Positions 25,861-34,006 are shown, counted from the stretch's first letter. The stretch is 64,000 bases of DNA from DATFVJ01 sp963820395 (GCA_963820395.1 CAWGAE010000007.1:310001-374000); one strand, 5' to 3'. The notes: generated by a model not told the origin, from the sequence alone. Numbers and translations: made by a program.

Positions 25861-27050
25861 CGACGCCCGACCGGCTGCACGAGGAGGACTTAGATCAGCT
25901 ACGCTCCCCGTACTCGGCCGGAAAGAAGCCGGAGTGGGCAGGAACCTCCTGGAGCCCTCATTTCGCGCTAGAGGAAGATACCGGTGAGGTACGTTCGGTT
26001 CCCCGTGTCATCAGCGATACTGTCCCGGACGACGCTGAGATGCTCACTGAGGTCGGGTTAGATCCGGCGGTATGGTGCGTATCCAGTAGGCGTGAAAGTC
26101 GCTGGCAAAAGTACGATGGCGATTGGCTGCAGGCCTTCAGGCTCACGGTGCAGCGCCGCGGTGCATCAGGCTCCGACCTGAGTGCCGAGGATATGAATAC
26201 GATCCTGAAGTCGTACCGGTCACCTGGGAAGCCGAAGGTAACGTCGGGGACGCTGGTCGTTGGTGTGGCAGACAGCCAGATAGGCAAAGTCGAGGCTGGC
26301 GGGACCGCGGCGCTGGTCGAGCGGTTCGCATGGGTCACTGAGGATATCCGCCAGTCGATCAAGTCACGACGCACCAAGCTCGACAAACTTATCTTGTTGT
26401 GGGGCGGAGATTGTATCGAAGGCATCGTCAGCCAGGATGGCAAGCTGGCAACACGACTCGACTTGTCTGTTACCGAGCAGCTCAGGTTATACCGGCGGCT
26501 AGCTCTCCATCAGATAGCAGAGCTGGCCCCGCTCGCCCGCGAAGTTGTAGTCGCCACCGTGCCGGGCAATCACGACGAGACGACACGTCAGTTTTCGACA
26601 GCGCCGACCGATTCCTGGGCCCTCGAAGGTATGTCCGCAGTAAGCGATGCCCTTGCCATGAACAAGCGTTACGACCACGTCACGTTCGTTTTCCCGGCCG
26701 AGGAAGAGGCGAGCGTCGTGTTCAACGCCGGTACCGACGATGAACCTTTCATTATCGGGATGACCCACGGGCACCTCGCCCGCAGCGCGAACTCGGTCAT
26801 CGACTGGTGGCGGGGTCAAGCTCATGGTGACCAGCCAGTAGGACGTTGCAACCTATTAGTCACAGGCCACTGGCACACGCTGCGAGTTCAGCAAACAGGT
26901 ACCAGCAAGACTTGGATTCAGCTACCCAGCTTCGACGGTTCCTCTAGCTGGTTCAGACGTAAGACAGGTGAGGATAGCCAGGCTGGCATGGTGACATTCG
27001 AGATTACTGGTGAAGGTAGCGGCTGGGACAACCTTAGGTTGTGGGAGTAG
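25854..27050 (+). CDS. Calcineurin-type metallophosphoesterase, phage family, 398 aa
   Basis: All metal-binding blocks are present: D140-S-Q (VGVADSQIGK; the family's usual His is Gln here), GGDCIEG at 184-190, PGNHDE at 237-242, GMTHGHL at 302-308, and GHWH at 338-341. The layout matches phage SbcD/Mre11-like phosphoesterases that act on DNA ends, often near phage recombination genes. The 130-residue N-terminal domain (LDQLRSPYSAGKKPEWAGTS) is like those of phage proteins encoding terminase-like or HTH parts. Start at GTG 25854, partly overlapped by a short ORF. Nuclease or phosphatase action is inferred. Confidence 0.85.
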   Translation: MVTTPDRLHEEDLDQLRSPYSAGKKPEWAGTSWSPHFALEEDTGEVRSVPRVISDTVPDDAEMLTEVGLDPAVWCVSSRRESRWQKYDGDWLQAFRLTVQRRGASGSDLSAEDMNTILKSYRSPGKPKVTSGTLVVGVADSQIGKVEAGGTAALVERFAWVTEDIRQSIKSRRTKLDKLILLWGGDCIEGIVSQDGKLATRLDLSVTEQLRLYRRLALHQIAELAPLAREVVVATVPGNHDETTRQFSTAPTDSWALEGMSAVSDALAMNKRYDHVTFVFPAEEEASVVFNAGTDDEPFIIGMTHGHLARSANSVIDWWRGQAHGDQPVGRCNLLVTGHWHTLRVQQTGTSKTWIQLPSFDGSSSWFRRKTGEDSQAGMVTFEITGEGSGWDNLRLWE

Positions 27051-27098
27051 TGCCAGCTAACTCCCGTATAATTGGAGACACACGAAAGAGGTTTCAAC

Positions 27099-27368
27099 AT
27101 GATGACTGATTTCCTGCCTGAAGACCAGGTAGCGGCTTACCAGAAGCAGTCCGCGAACACCAGCCCGCCCAGAGAAAGGGTCACTCCAGGCGAGCACCTT
27201 TCCGAGGCGCAGTTCGCGCATCCAGTAAAAACGGGTGGCGTGCAAGCAGCTCTAGTACACGGTAACCCCCATCAGCCCGGATCAGTAGAGCCGGGAGCAC
27301 CGATCGGCTCCCACGTTGTGTCCGGGCACTTCATCGAAGCACCCAGACAAGGAGTATCAAATGAATGA
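27099..27368 (+). CDS. Hypothetical protein, 89 aa
   Basis: GAAAGAGG precedes ATG 27099. The product is polar and Pro/His-rich (AAYQKQSANTSPPRERVTPG, VQAALVHGNPHQPGSVEPG), probably disordered. It overlaps the next gene by eight bases (27361-27368). Not recognised. Confidence 0.45.
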   Translation: MMTDFLPEDQVAAYQKQSANTSPPRERVTPGEHLSEAQFAHPVKTGGVQAALVHGNPHQPGSVEPGAPIGSHVVSGHFIEAPRQGVSNE

Positions 27369-27699
27369 CACCGACTACTACGACAAGATGTTGTTCGGCC
27401 CCAGGCCCACGCCAAAAACTGAGGCTGAGCCAGAGCCAGACCTTAGCTCGATGGACCAGGCCGCTTATGCGGAGTACCGGACGCAGATCGGCATGCCGGA
27501 CGGTAACCGGTTCGGTGAGCAACACGGAGAGTTCCGGCATTTCACTCCAGAGTACCTGAGAGCGTGTGGACTGCACATGTACCACAACGAGGAACGCCCA
27601 GTCGGAGACCTGTCATCGGCCGCTGAATTCGCAGGCGATGTAGTAGGGCCGTCACCTCGCACTCAGCAGGCCCACGAGCGCCACGGCGGCCGGGGCTAA
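27361..27699 (+). CDS. Hypothetical acidic protein, 112 aa
   Basis: ATG 27361 lies after AAGGAGTATCAA. The N-terminus NDTDYYDKMLFGPRPTPKTE is followed by an acidic/Pro linker and LSSMDQAAYAEYRTQIGMPD. The 'D-YD-MLFG' opening is typical of small structural or scaffold-like phage proteins, but no family was recognised. Confidence 0.5.
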   Translation: MNDTDYYDKMLFGPRPTPKTEAEPEPDLSSMDQAAYAEYRTQIGMPDGNRFGEQHGEFRHFTPEYLRACGLHMYHNEERPVGDLSSAAEFAGDVVGPSPRTQQAHERHGGRG

Positions 27700-27737
27700 G
27701 TAGGAAAACCAATAAGAGGAATCGAAGGAGAACCATC

Positions 27738-27938
27738 ATGAGTAGAGCAACAGAGTATGCACCCGTCCAGGTTGGAGACACCGCCGCCAAACTGTCACGC
27801 CTGCAAGGCGATCGGCGACAGTTGGCACGCCTCCGCACCGAGGCGGGCATTAGTCACAACGACGGGATCGTCGTCACGGTCGACCACCAGGAGTTTCTCG
27901 TCCCAGAAGTGATTGCCAGGGCCTTAGGCCACCGGTAA
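27738..27938 (+). CDS. Hypothetical protein, 66 aa
   Basis: GAAGGAG precedes the ATG. The product has KLSRLQGDRRQLARLRTEAG, a likely helix hairpin, then IVVTVDHQEFLVPEVIARAL. A terminator follows. Unknown. Confidence 0.5.
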   Translation: MSRATEYAPVQVGDTAAKLSRLQGDRRQLARLRTEAGISHNDGIVVTVDHQEFLVPEVIARALGHR

Positions 27939-27946
27939 CAACAGAC

Positions 27947-27989
27947 TCCTGCCTCCCGGCTTCTTCCTCGCTGAGTCGGGGGGGCAGGA
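27947..27989 (+). terminator. Hairpin terminator, 11-bp stem
   Basis: TCCTGCCTCCC (27947-27957) pairs with GGGGGGCAGGA (27979-27989), with one G-T pair and a 21-base loop. Confidence 0.65.
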
Positions 27990-28012
27990 ATTACCCACTA
28001 GAGGAGACTCTA

Positions 28013-28369
28013 ATGTCAGCAGCACGAGAAAAAGTAACTACAAAGTTCGAGGCTGTCGGGACCGACATCCCGATCGAGTACCCCAGCAGCACCGGCACCG
28101 CCCCAGGAACCCTCCGCCATTCCGGGCAAGCCGACGGGCTGGTCGATCGAGCAGATACGTGTGTCCATTGTGGCCAGCCTGAGGATCACACGGTCGGCTA
28201 CCCGCACGAGTTCCAGCCACGCGGCAACTCAACTCCGGGTGTCCACCCCTGCCTCGACGAGGCAGGCATCATCGCCGCTACTCATCCGTCGGCACACCCG
28301 TATCCAATACCGGCAGGGCCCACGCCGACCTTGGGTTCGCAGCCATTCCAGAAAGAGGCCAATCGATGA
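28013..28369 (+). CDS. Hypothetical protein with CxxC, 118 aa
   Basis: GAGGAGAC precedes ATG 28013. It contains TCVHCGQPEDHTVGYPHEFQ, a likely zinc site of the type Cys-x2-Cys...His...His seen in small actinophage proteins. The C-terminus is Pro-rich (HPSAHPYPIPAGPTPTLG). It overlaps the next start (ATGA). Unknown function. Confidence 0.55.
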   Translation: MSAAREKVTTKFEAVGTDIPIEYPSSTGTAPGTLRHSGQADGLVDRADTCVHCGQPEDHTVGYPHEFQPRGNSTPGVHPCLDEAGIIAATHPSAHPYPIPAGPTPTLGSQPFQKEANR

Positions 28370-28809
28370 GTTTTACGCCACCCACACCGCCCCCGGCGGG
28401 TTTGAGCCAGCAGTCTTTGCCCAGTCTGTCACGCGGACAGAGCTTCGAAAGCCAGGTCGCCAGGCAGAGCCCCAGCCCGTCGCAGATGCCGTCACATGGT
28501 TTTGGTAGCGCGCTGGCGACGCCTTAGCAGCCGCCCTCACTGGCGGGCCCTGGTGGGGCATTACGCCCAGGATTTGCCGCGAATAACGCCAAGCCCCCGG
28601 CTATGATGCCGCGGCCGATCGCCAGCCCTCCAGCGCCACCAGGGGGCCCGAGCGCTGTCCAGGCACAGGGGCGAGTACCAGCCCAGGCACCGCAACCGTT
28701 CAAGCCGTCGCCCGGCCAACTGCCGGGAAGAGGACTGTCCGCGAACTTTGCCAGCGGTAACACGGGTACCGGCGCCGGGTTCACAGGTGACGGTCGGCGT
28801 GTGTACTAG
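28366..28809 (+). CDS. Proline-rich protein interrupted by an in-frame amber codon
   Basis: The frame from ATG 28366 encodes 53 residues (MSFTPPTPPPAGLSQQSLPS to GSALATP), then TAG at 28525-28527. The same frame then stays open for 93 more codons to 28809 with the same Pro/Gln/Ala composition (PPSLAGPGGALRPGFAANNA, PASPPAP-like runs, AQAPQPFKPSPGQLPGRG). Low-complexity, probably disordered. The amber codon is followed by CAG. Readthrough would give a 147-residue protein; a nonsense mutation or sequence error is the simpler alternative. It overlaps the preceding gene by ATGA. Confidence 0.5.
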
Positions 28810-28949
28810 CACCTCGACTGAGCGGAGACAACTGATTCCAGGCGGGCACGGGAAACAAGCCGGTCGATCGCGGCGCGCGTCATTACAACCAGATCGTCCC
28901 CGAGGTTTGCGACCTCCGGGTCGGCGTTGAGTACGTCGTCCACGTTCAT
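28806..28949 (-). CDS. Small acidic/helical protein, 47 aa
   Basis: ATG 28949 overlaps the stop of the 74-aa gene (ATGA). The product MNVDDVLNADPEVANLGDDL, then VVMTRAAIDRLVSRARLES, reads as two helices. The stop overlaps the end of the convergent Pro-rich gene by four bases. It is the last gene of a three-gene minus-strand operon headed by a ribbon-helix-helix protein, so it could be a regulator partner or a small toxin-like peptide. No family recognised. Confidence 0.5.
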   Translation of the reverse strand: MNVDDVLNADPEVANLGDDLVVMTRAAIDRLVSRARLESVVSAQSRC

Positions 28950-29170
28950 CCTGACCCCCTCGCGGCGAGTTCGTCGTCGATCAGCCGGGACAGCCCGGTC
29001 AGATCTTCGGGCCCGCAGAAGGGGGCTAGGAGCTTAACGATTGCTCGCGCCCCGCGGTGGTCAAACCGTGTCGTCGACGACCTTCCGTTCCCGTAGTTAG
29101 TAGTGACGGCAACGGATACGCCCAGCGGCTCACGGGGTTGGTCTATCGCTGGTACGCGTTTGCGTCTCAT
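28946..29170 (-). CDS. Hypothetical protein, 74 aa
   Basis: It overlaps the stop of the ribbon-helix-helix gene (ATGA). The basic N-terminus MRRKRVPAIDQPREPLGVSV is followed by a TTRFDHRGARAIVKLLAPFC helix. Unknown; the operon position suggests joint control with its neighbours. Confidence 0.5.
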   Translation of the reverse strand: MRRKRVPAIDQPREPLGVSVAVTTNYGNGRSSTTRFDHRGARAIVKLLAPFCGPEDLTGLSRLIDDELAARGSG

Positions 29171-29331
29171 AATTCACCCCCTAGTTTCTGGCGCAGGGAA
29201 TCGAGGAGCAATATCCGCAGATACTCACTTAGTGTCTGGTCTTCCTTGTCCGCCAGTTCCTCGAACATCTGCCTCGTCTCCGGCAGGACCCTGATCGTCG
29301 GTAAGTAGCTCAGCATCGGCTTCGGCTTCAT
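29167..29331 (-). CDS. Ribbon-helix-helix DNA-binding protein, 54 aa
   Basis: AAGGAG lies upstream of ATG 29331; the longer frame to 29475 has no site. The product MKPKPMLSYLPTIRVLPETR has the beta strand (TIRVLPE), then MFEELADKEDQTLSEYLRIL, the helix-turn-helix of Arc/MetJ-like proteins. Such proteins act as autorepressors, often as antitoxins. It heads a coupled three-gene operon. Target site not seen with certainty. Confidence 0.72.
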   Translation of the reverse strand: MKPKPMLSYLPTIRVLPETRQMFEELADKEDQTLSEYLRILLLDSLRQKLGGEL

Positions 29332-29680
29332 GGTTAACTCCTTTATTGGGTACCTCACATGATACCTGTTTTCGCAATGCAAACGTGAGCATGCATGCAT
29401 TACGCCGTCGTAGTGGCATTGGGGTATAGCCCACGCCCAGGAAAGCAGGCCCAGGGCAGGCAGTAGCCTCAGCACCTACCCTGGCGAGAATTTGGGGCGG
29501 AGGCAGTAGTCCCGGCGTACCCCTCGCCTGGCGCAAACAGTCAAGCGTGGCAGGGATACCTACGGCGCCCTGGTGGGGTCCAAGGCAGTGGCCAAGGGTA
29601 TTACTACGAGAACAACCCCAACCGGGCGCTCGGATTCGAAAGCAGTGGTCGGATTCGGCGCCTTGGGAGCGGCACTACTA
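29332..29680. other. 349 bp holding the operon promoter, otherwise empty
   Basis: The minus-strand promoter of the ribbon-helix-helix operon should lie at about 29340-29420. The remaining frames on both strands lack good starts. A plus-strand frame from 29573 has a hydrophobic stretch but no ribosome site. Confidence 0.35.
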
Positions 29681-30040
29681 CTACCACGCGGGCGGTGTCC
29701 GCGAGTCCGAGGCTGGCGACCGCTTGCGACGGGCCTGCTTCTCATACACCCCGCAGCGCCACCAGAGCCAGCGTGACGCTGCCGGTGGCACGTCCCTGCG
29801 GTTTCCCTTGAGGCGTTCGGCCAGCCCGGTGTGTTTGTACCAGACGGCTCCCCAACGCCGGGCACTGGCACTGGCGATCCGCCGTGCTGTGCGGTACTCC
29901 GCCTCTTCCTGTTGAAACATGATGCAGGCGCGGAACCGGGGCTCGGCGCCGAGCGCCTCGGATGCCTCACTGATCACCTCTTCGGGCATCTCGGGAATCC
30001 AGCTGGTGCCCTCTTCGACAAACACCACTCTGTCGCCCAT
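29681..30040 (-). CDS. Hypothetical protein, 119 aa
   Basis: The start at ATG 30040 is weakly supported; the frame goes to 30058. The product reads DRVVFVEEGTSWIPEMPEEV, AEYRTARRIASASARRWGAV and then a basic tail, a helical arrangement. Not recognised. Confidence 0.4.
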   Translation of the reverse strand: MGDRVVFVEEGTSWIPEMPEEVISEASEALGAEPRFRACIMFQQEEAEYRTARRIASASARRWGAVWYKHTGLAERLKGNRRDVPPAASRWLWWRCGVYEKQARRKRSPASDSRTPPAW

Positions 30041-30252
30041 GGGCCTGCTTCCACACACCAGCCGACTCCTTGCGGGTCCGGCCGCAGCTTGACTTTCCCC
30101 GGCAAGGGCTCTCTGCTTTTTGTGCCTTCGGGGGCAGGCTTAGAGGTAGAGAGCACCCAGGGACCCGATGATCCAGGGGGGCCGACCGCCCCTCCTCTTC
30201 TACCAGCCAGTTTGCTTCGTTTTTGGTCAACCCGTACGGCAAGGAGGACGTC

Positions 30253-30862
30253 ATGAGAAGGATCGTCATGATTGTGCTGGTGGCGGCGTCCATGCTTCTC
30301 GGCGGCGTCACGGCAGCTGCCACGGCGGGCAGTGCCAGTGCAAGCGCCAGCTACCCGCCCGGCAAGGTGTGCGTGTTCCACGGCCCTGGGCTTTCATACC
30401 ACATCGAGGGCCAGTACTTGGCATACGGCCTGGGGCACCTGGGCTGGGGTTACCAGAACTCCGCGTATGGGTGGACGTACGGCGCCAACGAGGGACCGGA
30501 TTCCAAACATCCCCCAGGCCCCGGATCCCACGCGGTAAACAGCTGGCGCGACGACGGCAGCTTCGAACGATATGATCGCGGCGTTCCAGGACCAGGGCGG
30601 GTACTCTGGCCACGCGTGCGTCACGGTAAACTCCCCGAATCCAGCCGCAGCCCTCCGGACAGCGAACGGGGCCTTCTACTACGAAAACCACACCAAGCCT
30701 GGCTGGTACGTTGATCGGACCTCGCAATTCAACATTTTTACCCACGACTGCCAGACGCAGACCTACAACGTGCTGGAGGCCTACGGGGCCAACCTGCCAA
30801 CCGACTGGCTGACCCCGCCGAATACCTGGTGGGACGAGCTTAGACTGTACGGCTTCAAGTAG
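30253..30862 (+). pseudogene. Secreted amidase/NlpC-like protein split by a +1 frameshift
   Basis: AAGGAGG precedes ATG 30253. Residues 1-33 are a signal peptide (RRIVMIVLVAASMLLGGVTA, cleavage near SASA). The first frame gives CVFHGPGLSYHIEGQYLAYG and GHLGWGYQNSAYGWTYGANE up to WRDDGSFER. The second frame resumes at about 30572 with MIAAFQDQGGYSGHACVTVN, then FNIFTHDCQTQTYNVLEAYG and ends at 30862. Homologous secreted proteins continue straight through, with HxGWG...DC as likely catalytic or structural residues. The break is between GAACGA and ATGATC. Either a mutation, a sequence error, or less likely programmed shifting. Confidence 0.72.
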
Positions 30863-31058
30863 GGCTCAGAGACGGAACCGGCGCCCGATGCGTGTGCCCC
30901 ATGGACCGGGAACTGAGATCCAGACGCCACGCATCATGCTGGTGGCGTACACCGAGATCCCCCGCCTGGCCGCGGCGGCGATGGTGAATCCATCGAGCAT
31001 GACCCGCCGCCAGGTTAATGATCAAGTAGATGACAACAATCAAGATAACGACGCTCAC
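30855..31058 (-). CDS. Small membrane protein, 67 aa
   Basis: GGGGGAGG precedes the GTG at 31058. The N-terminus SVVILIVVIYLIINLAAG is a membrane segment, and the rest is basic and histidine-rich. Its upstream minus-strand frame (VPLVGVDGQKELFIPAQVIE, then AKRRGR and a stop) looks like the end of another lost gene. Unknown role. Confidence 0.5.
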   Translation of the reverse strand: MSVVILIVVIYLIINLAAGHARWIHHRRRGQAGDLGVRHQHDAWRLDLSSRSMGHTHRAPVPSLSPT

Positions 31059-31114
31059 TTCTTCTCACCTCCCCCGCCGCTTAGCGTTGAACTCGATCAC
31101 CTGAGCCGGGATGA

Positions 31115-31261
31115 ATAGCTCCTTCTGCCCGTCCACCCCGACCAGGGGCACCCTCCCGTACCGACACTGCCCAAATCAGGGAATGGGCCAAGACCCGGGG
31201 CTTTAAGGTCAACGCCAGAGGCCGCATCAACCAAGAAATCCTCGACCTGGTGAGTCTCAGT
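31115..31261 (+). pseudogene. Lsr2-type DNA-binding domain fragment
   Basis: The frame reads DTAQIREWAKTRGFKVNARG, then RINQEILDL. This is the C-terminal DNA-binding domain of Lsr2, the actinobacterial H-NS-like xenogeneic silencer, with its R-G-R minor-groove motif. The dimerisation half is absent and there is no start codon in frame. The frame runs on as an unrelated tail to 31948. A scrap of a nucleoid protein gene, probably brought by a mobile element. Confidence 0.6.
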
Positions 31262-31465
31262 GACCGCAAGCTCGACCCCGGCTCGATATCCGACCTTCCC
31301 GAGACAGTTGCCCGCCGCCTCAAGGCCGTTCCCCTCGGACGCACCGGCGATGGCGGCGATCTGTCACGATCTTCCCGGCCCTTGGGTGCTGGCTTACGCA
31401 CGCTGAAACGGCCCTGCCTGTTCGCCCTCATCCGGCGGAGGCAGAGCCGTTTCGCGTTCCGGTGG

Positions 31466-32098
31466 TTATCGCCAGTTGCCTGCTGTCGTATAGCCGACCC
31501 TGGCAACGCCAGCGGCGATGGTAGCCCCGTGCTCGCCGCCTGCGTGCTTCCCCTTGCCCCTGTTTTTGCTCCCGTGGTTTCCCTTGCCGGTGGAGCTGCA
31601 TGCGGTGGGGATGTTCGCGCCTGTGTCGGAGTAGTAGTACGTTGCGGCGCAGGTATCGGCGCTGGTGCCGTTGGGCGTGGTAACGGTGATCTTCACTGCG
31701 ACCGGCTGGTTAGCGCATTTGGCGGCGTCACCCCCGAAGGCTTGGGCGCAAGGCGGCGGGAGAATCGACATACTTGTGTCGCTCACACCGCCAGTGGCTC
31801 CTGGCCCAGCCTGGCCGACGTGGACGGATGTCTCGTCGGTAAACCCTGTGCCGGTGACCACAATCGCGCCGCAACCGCCCAGGGGGCAACCTGGGGGCGC
31901 ACCGGCAACCCAGATGGTATCCCCCGCGACAGGTCCATATTTCGGTGAGATCGAGGTGATGACCGGGGTGGTTACTGCCGTGGACGGATCAGGCTGGGCC
32001 GACGCTGCCGGTACGGTCGTTGCACAGGCCAGGGCTGCGGCTCCTGTGACGGCGAGCATGCTGGCCAGCAGGGTGCTTAACGCTGATGTTCGTTTCAT
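31466..32098 (-). CDS. Secreted IPT/TIG-domain protein, 210 aa
   Basis: The signal peptide (KRTSALSTLLASMLAVTGAA, cleavage near ASA) is followed at about residues 45-150 by one IPT/TIG immunoglobulin-like domain: PVITSISPKYGPVAGDTIWV, then IVVTGTGFTDETSVHVGQAG and VKITVTTPNGTSADTCAATY. The C-terminal 55 residues are Gly/Lys/His-rich (KGNHGSKNRGKGKHAGGEHG), which may bind cell-surface polymers. Probably an exported surface or matrix protein. Domain call is secure; role unknown. Confidence 0.8.
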   Translation of the reverse strand: MKRTSALSTLLASMLAVTGAAALACATTVPAASAQPDPSTAVTTPVITSISPKYGPVAGDTIWVAGAPPGCPLGGCGAIVVTGTGFTDETSVHVGQAGPGATGGVSDTSMSILPPPCAQAFGGDAAKCANQPVAVKITVTTPNGTSADTCAATYYYSDTGANIPTACSSTGKGNHGSKNRGKGKHAGGEHGATIAAGVARVGYTTAGNWR

Positions 32099-32482
32099 GA
32101 CGGAACCGTACGGCCTGGCCGGGATGCCCGTAGACCTTACGCCCAGATGATCACCGCGTGCATCACCCGGCGGGAAGTTTTTGCCTCGTCGTTAAATAAT
32201 CTTGTCCCGGTCGGCGCGGGTGGATGCTTGGGCGGGGGCATACAGACGGTTTATCCGCGTTCTGACCCCATACGGGCAATCTGGACGTAACGTGGCGAAT
32301 GCCTGGCAGCCTGCTAACCCCCCCATCGACAGGCCGTTCCGGGTAGGGGCCCCCGACGTGCTGCCCCCACACGCCCCGATTCCGAGGGCCAGGCTGGCTG
32401 CGGCTTCACGCAGTCACGGCGGGCCGGGATGTCGCACCCAGGCGTGCTGCACCGCTCGGTGGCGGCAGCAGCACGGGCAGAC
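32099..32482. other. 384 bp without a supported gene
   Basis: Contains the promoter side of the IPT protein. Other frames look like shadows. Confidence 0.3.
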
Positions 32483-32644
32483 ATGAGCGAATGTGATGAG
32501 TTTGTCGTCGAGCTGTTCATGATTCCCCCGTATGCCGCTCTTCGCGTGGAACACCCCGGCTTCGGCAGCTATGTCCTCCTAACTCGAATCTCATGCGAGC
32601 TGGCGTCGTTCATAAGAGGAAGAAGTCCCGGCAATTCGGCCTAG
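32483..32644 (+). CDS. Possible small protein, 53 aa
   Basis: ATG 32483 starts MSECDEFVVELFMIPPYAAL. No ribosome site is obvious, and the frame extends back to 32429. Weak. Confidence 0.3.
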   Translation: MSECDEFVVELFMIPPYAALRVEHPGFGSYVLLTRISCELASFIRGRSPGNSA

Positions 32645-33153
32645 ATCAGCGGCAAAAGGTCCCGCCCAAATAAACTGCTAAGGGTTATTTTAGACAAGTC
32701 AGTACAAACAGTATCCAAAGTAGCGAGTTCATGACTGCTAAGCTGACTCGTCGAGCCACATTTATGGCTATAAGGACGCATTGTTCCGGTATCGGTGGCA
32801 TCGGGAACTTCGAATCGACGTCCTTGACCGCCCAGTACCTCGATTCGGCCTCTGCGCCGACGGTCTGGAGGTCGCGCGACTCGCATGTGCAGTCTGGGGG
32901 TTCCTCGTGCCTGCTCGGCTAACCGGCCGACATCCAGCGGGAGCGCGTACCTGGTAACCGACGGGCCAAGGGACCCAAGCCCGCTCACGGGACCTTGTGA
33001 TCGGCCCCGGTCACCGCGGAGAGGAAGACCGGCGCGGTGCCGATGGCGACGAACTCTGTGACGTCCCCGCCTGCCTGGACCTGACCGTCGGGCTGGGATG
33101 CGGCGCGTCACCGATGGGATTCGGCCGCGTGATATCAGCTATTGGGCGGAGGA
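32645..33153. other. 509 bp without a supported gene
   Basis: Long frames here look antisense. No repeat or RNA gene was found. Confidence 0.3.
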
Positions 33154-33233
33154 GTGCCGTTGAGCCAGACGCACGGCGAGGTTGCGCCCATTGATATCCA
33201 GCCGTTGCTGGCCCGCGCTGCTGGTCAAGCCGT
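33154..33233 (-). pseudogene. 3' fragment of a lipoprotein gene, copy of the 56-kb gene
   Basis: On the minus strand this reads ASNGWISMGATSPCVWLNGT, then PPP. The intact gene at 56226-56831 has ASNGWISIGATSPCVWPNGT at the same place. The match covers about 75 bp and stops sharply on both sides, so this is a recombination scrap. Confidence 0.7.
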
Positions 33234-33335
33234 AGAGATAGTTGTCACAGCCAGGGGCCGCTACCGTTGTCGGACTCCGGCTAATGGTTGAGACGGCCGG
33301 ACGGCAGGGGTCGGGGCAACCTCGGAGGTACGTCG

Positions 33336-33584
33336 ATGGCTGTTCAGTTAGATGTTTACTGGCCGACGTGTGATCAAGATGGATGCATTGGCATCCGTCT
33401 CGATGCAGGTGACAAATGTCTGGCCCATGCGGAGGACGAGGAGCTTGACGCCGCGCTTGAGCAGCAAGTCGGCCTTGGCGATGGCGTAGGTCTCGGAGTT
33501 GATCTCCTGACCGTAAAGGTGCGTGGCGACCTGTTTACCGTGCTGCGCCTGGCAAATGCTGGAGCGTCTCTTCGGCGACAGTGA
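33336..33584 (+). pseudogene. N-terminal piece of a pentapeptide-type protein, chimeric tail
   Basis: GGAGGTACGTCG precedes ATG 33336. The first 40 residues (QLDVYWPTCDQDGCIGIRLD, DKCLAHAEDEELDAAL) follow the C-x-C...CLAH opening found in the 47-49 kb pentapeptide protein (CTGKQADGFGHCLAHL). From about 33455 the frame is the antisense of an HsdM fragment, so the ORF is a join of two genes. Confidence 0.6.
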
Positions 33585-33735
33585 GCATGCCACCGGTACC
33601 GCAGGCCCCGTCGTAGACGAGGTAGGTCCCGGACTGGATCGAGTCGGCAAGTGGAAGGAAGATCAGGTTTGCTATGAGCCTGACCGCGTCGCGGGGCGTC
33701 CAGTGCTCGCCCGGCGTGATCCTTTACGGACATAA
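33455..33735 (-). pseudogene. Type I restriction-modification HsdM fragment
   Basis: The minus strand gives EHWTPRDAVRLIANLIFLPL, then GTYLVYDGACGTGGMLTVAE (SAM-binding motif I), and after a frameshift GKQVATHLYGQEINSETYAI and AKADLLLKRGV. This order is typical of the N6-adenine methyltransferase subunit M. About 90 residues remain; the catalytic NPPF motif is missing. No HsdR or HsdS is nearby. Confidence 0.8.
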
Positions 33736-34006
33736 GGGAGCGAGCAAGTGAACCGGCCCACCATGACCGAGCAGCAGGCCATCTCCCTGGGCGTCAGCCT
33801 GGACGAAGATCGGAGCACCCGCGATCATCGGCGAGATGCGACATGACCGTGTCGTGTAAGCGTGCGTCCAACGGTCACGGGGCACCGGCTCGTCGGCCTG
33901 CGCCCCAGACATATCCGAAACCTCTGTCCGCCTGCGCGTCCGTAGATCGGGCGAGATTCCGGCAAACGTCGGCAGGCTGGCGTTGGCGCGTCTTAGCGTC
34001 TTGCAC
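33736..34006. other. 271 bp with a possible 32-aa ORF
   Basis: GTG 33748 to TGA 33846 reads MNRPTMTEQQAISLGVSLDE and on, with GGGAG upstream. It looks like the first part of a longer gene. The rest is empty. Confidence 0.25.

Noticed and set aside
31250..31948. 232-residue plus-strand frame
   Set aside because: Only its beginning (Lsr2 domain) is meaningful; the rest is antisense to the secreted IPT protein.
32641..33111. 156-residue minus frame
   Set aside because: Arg/Gly-rich composition, no domain, no ribosome site.
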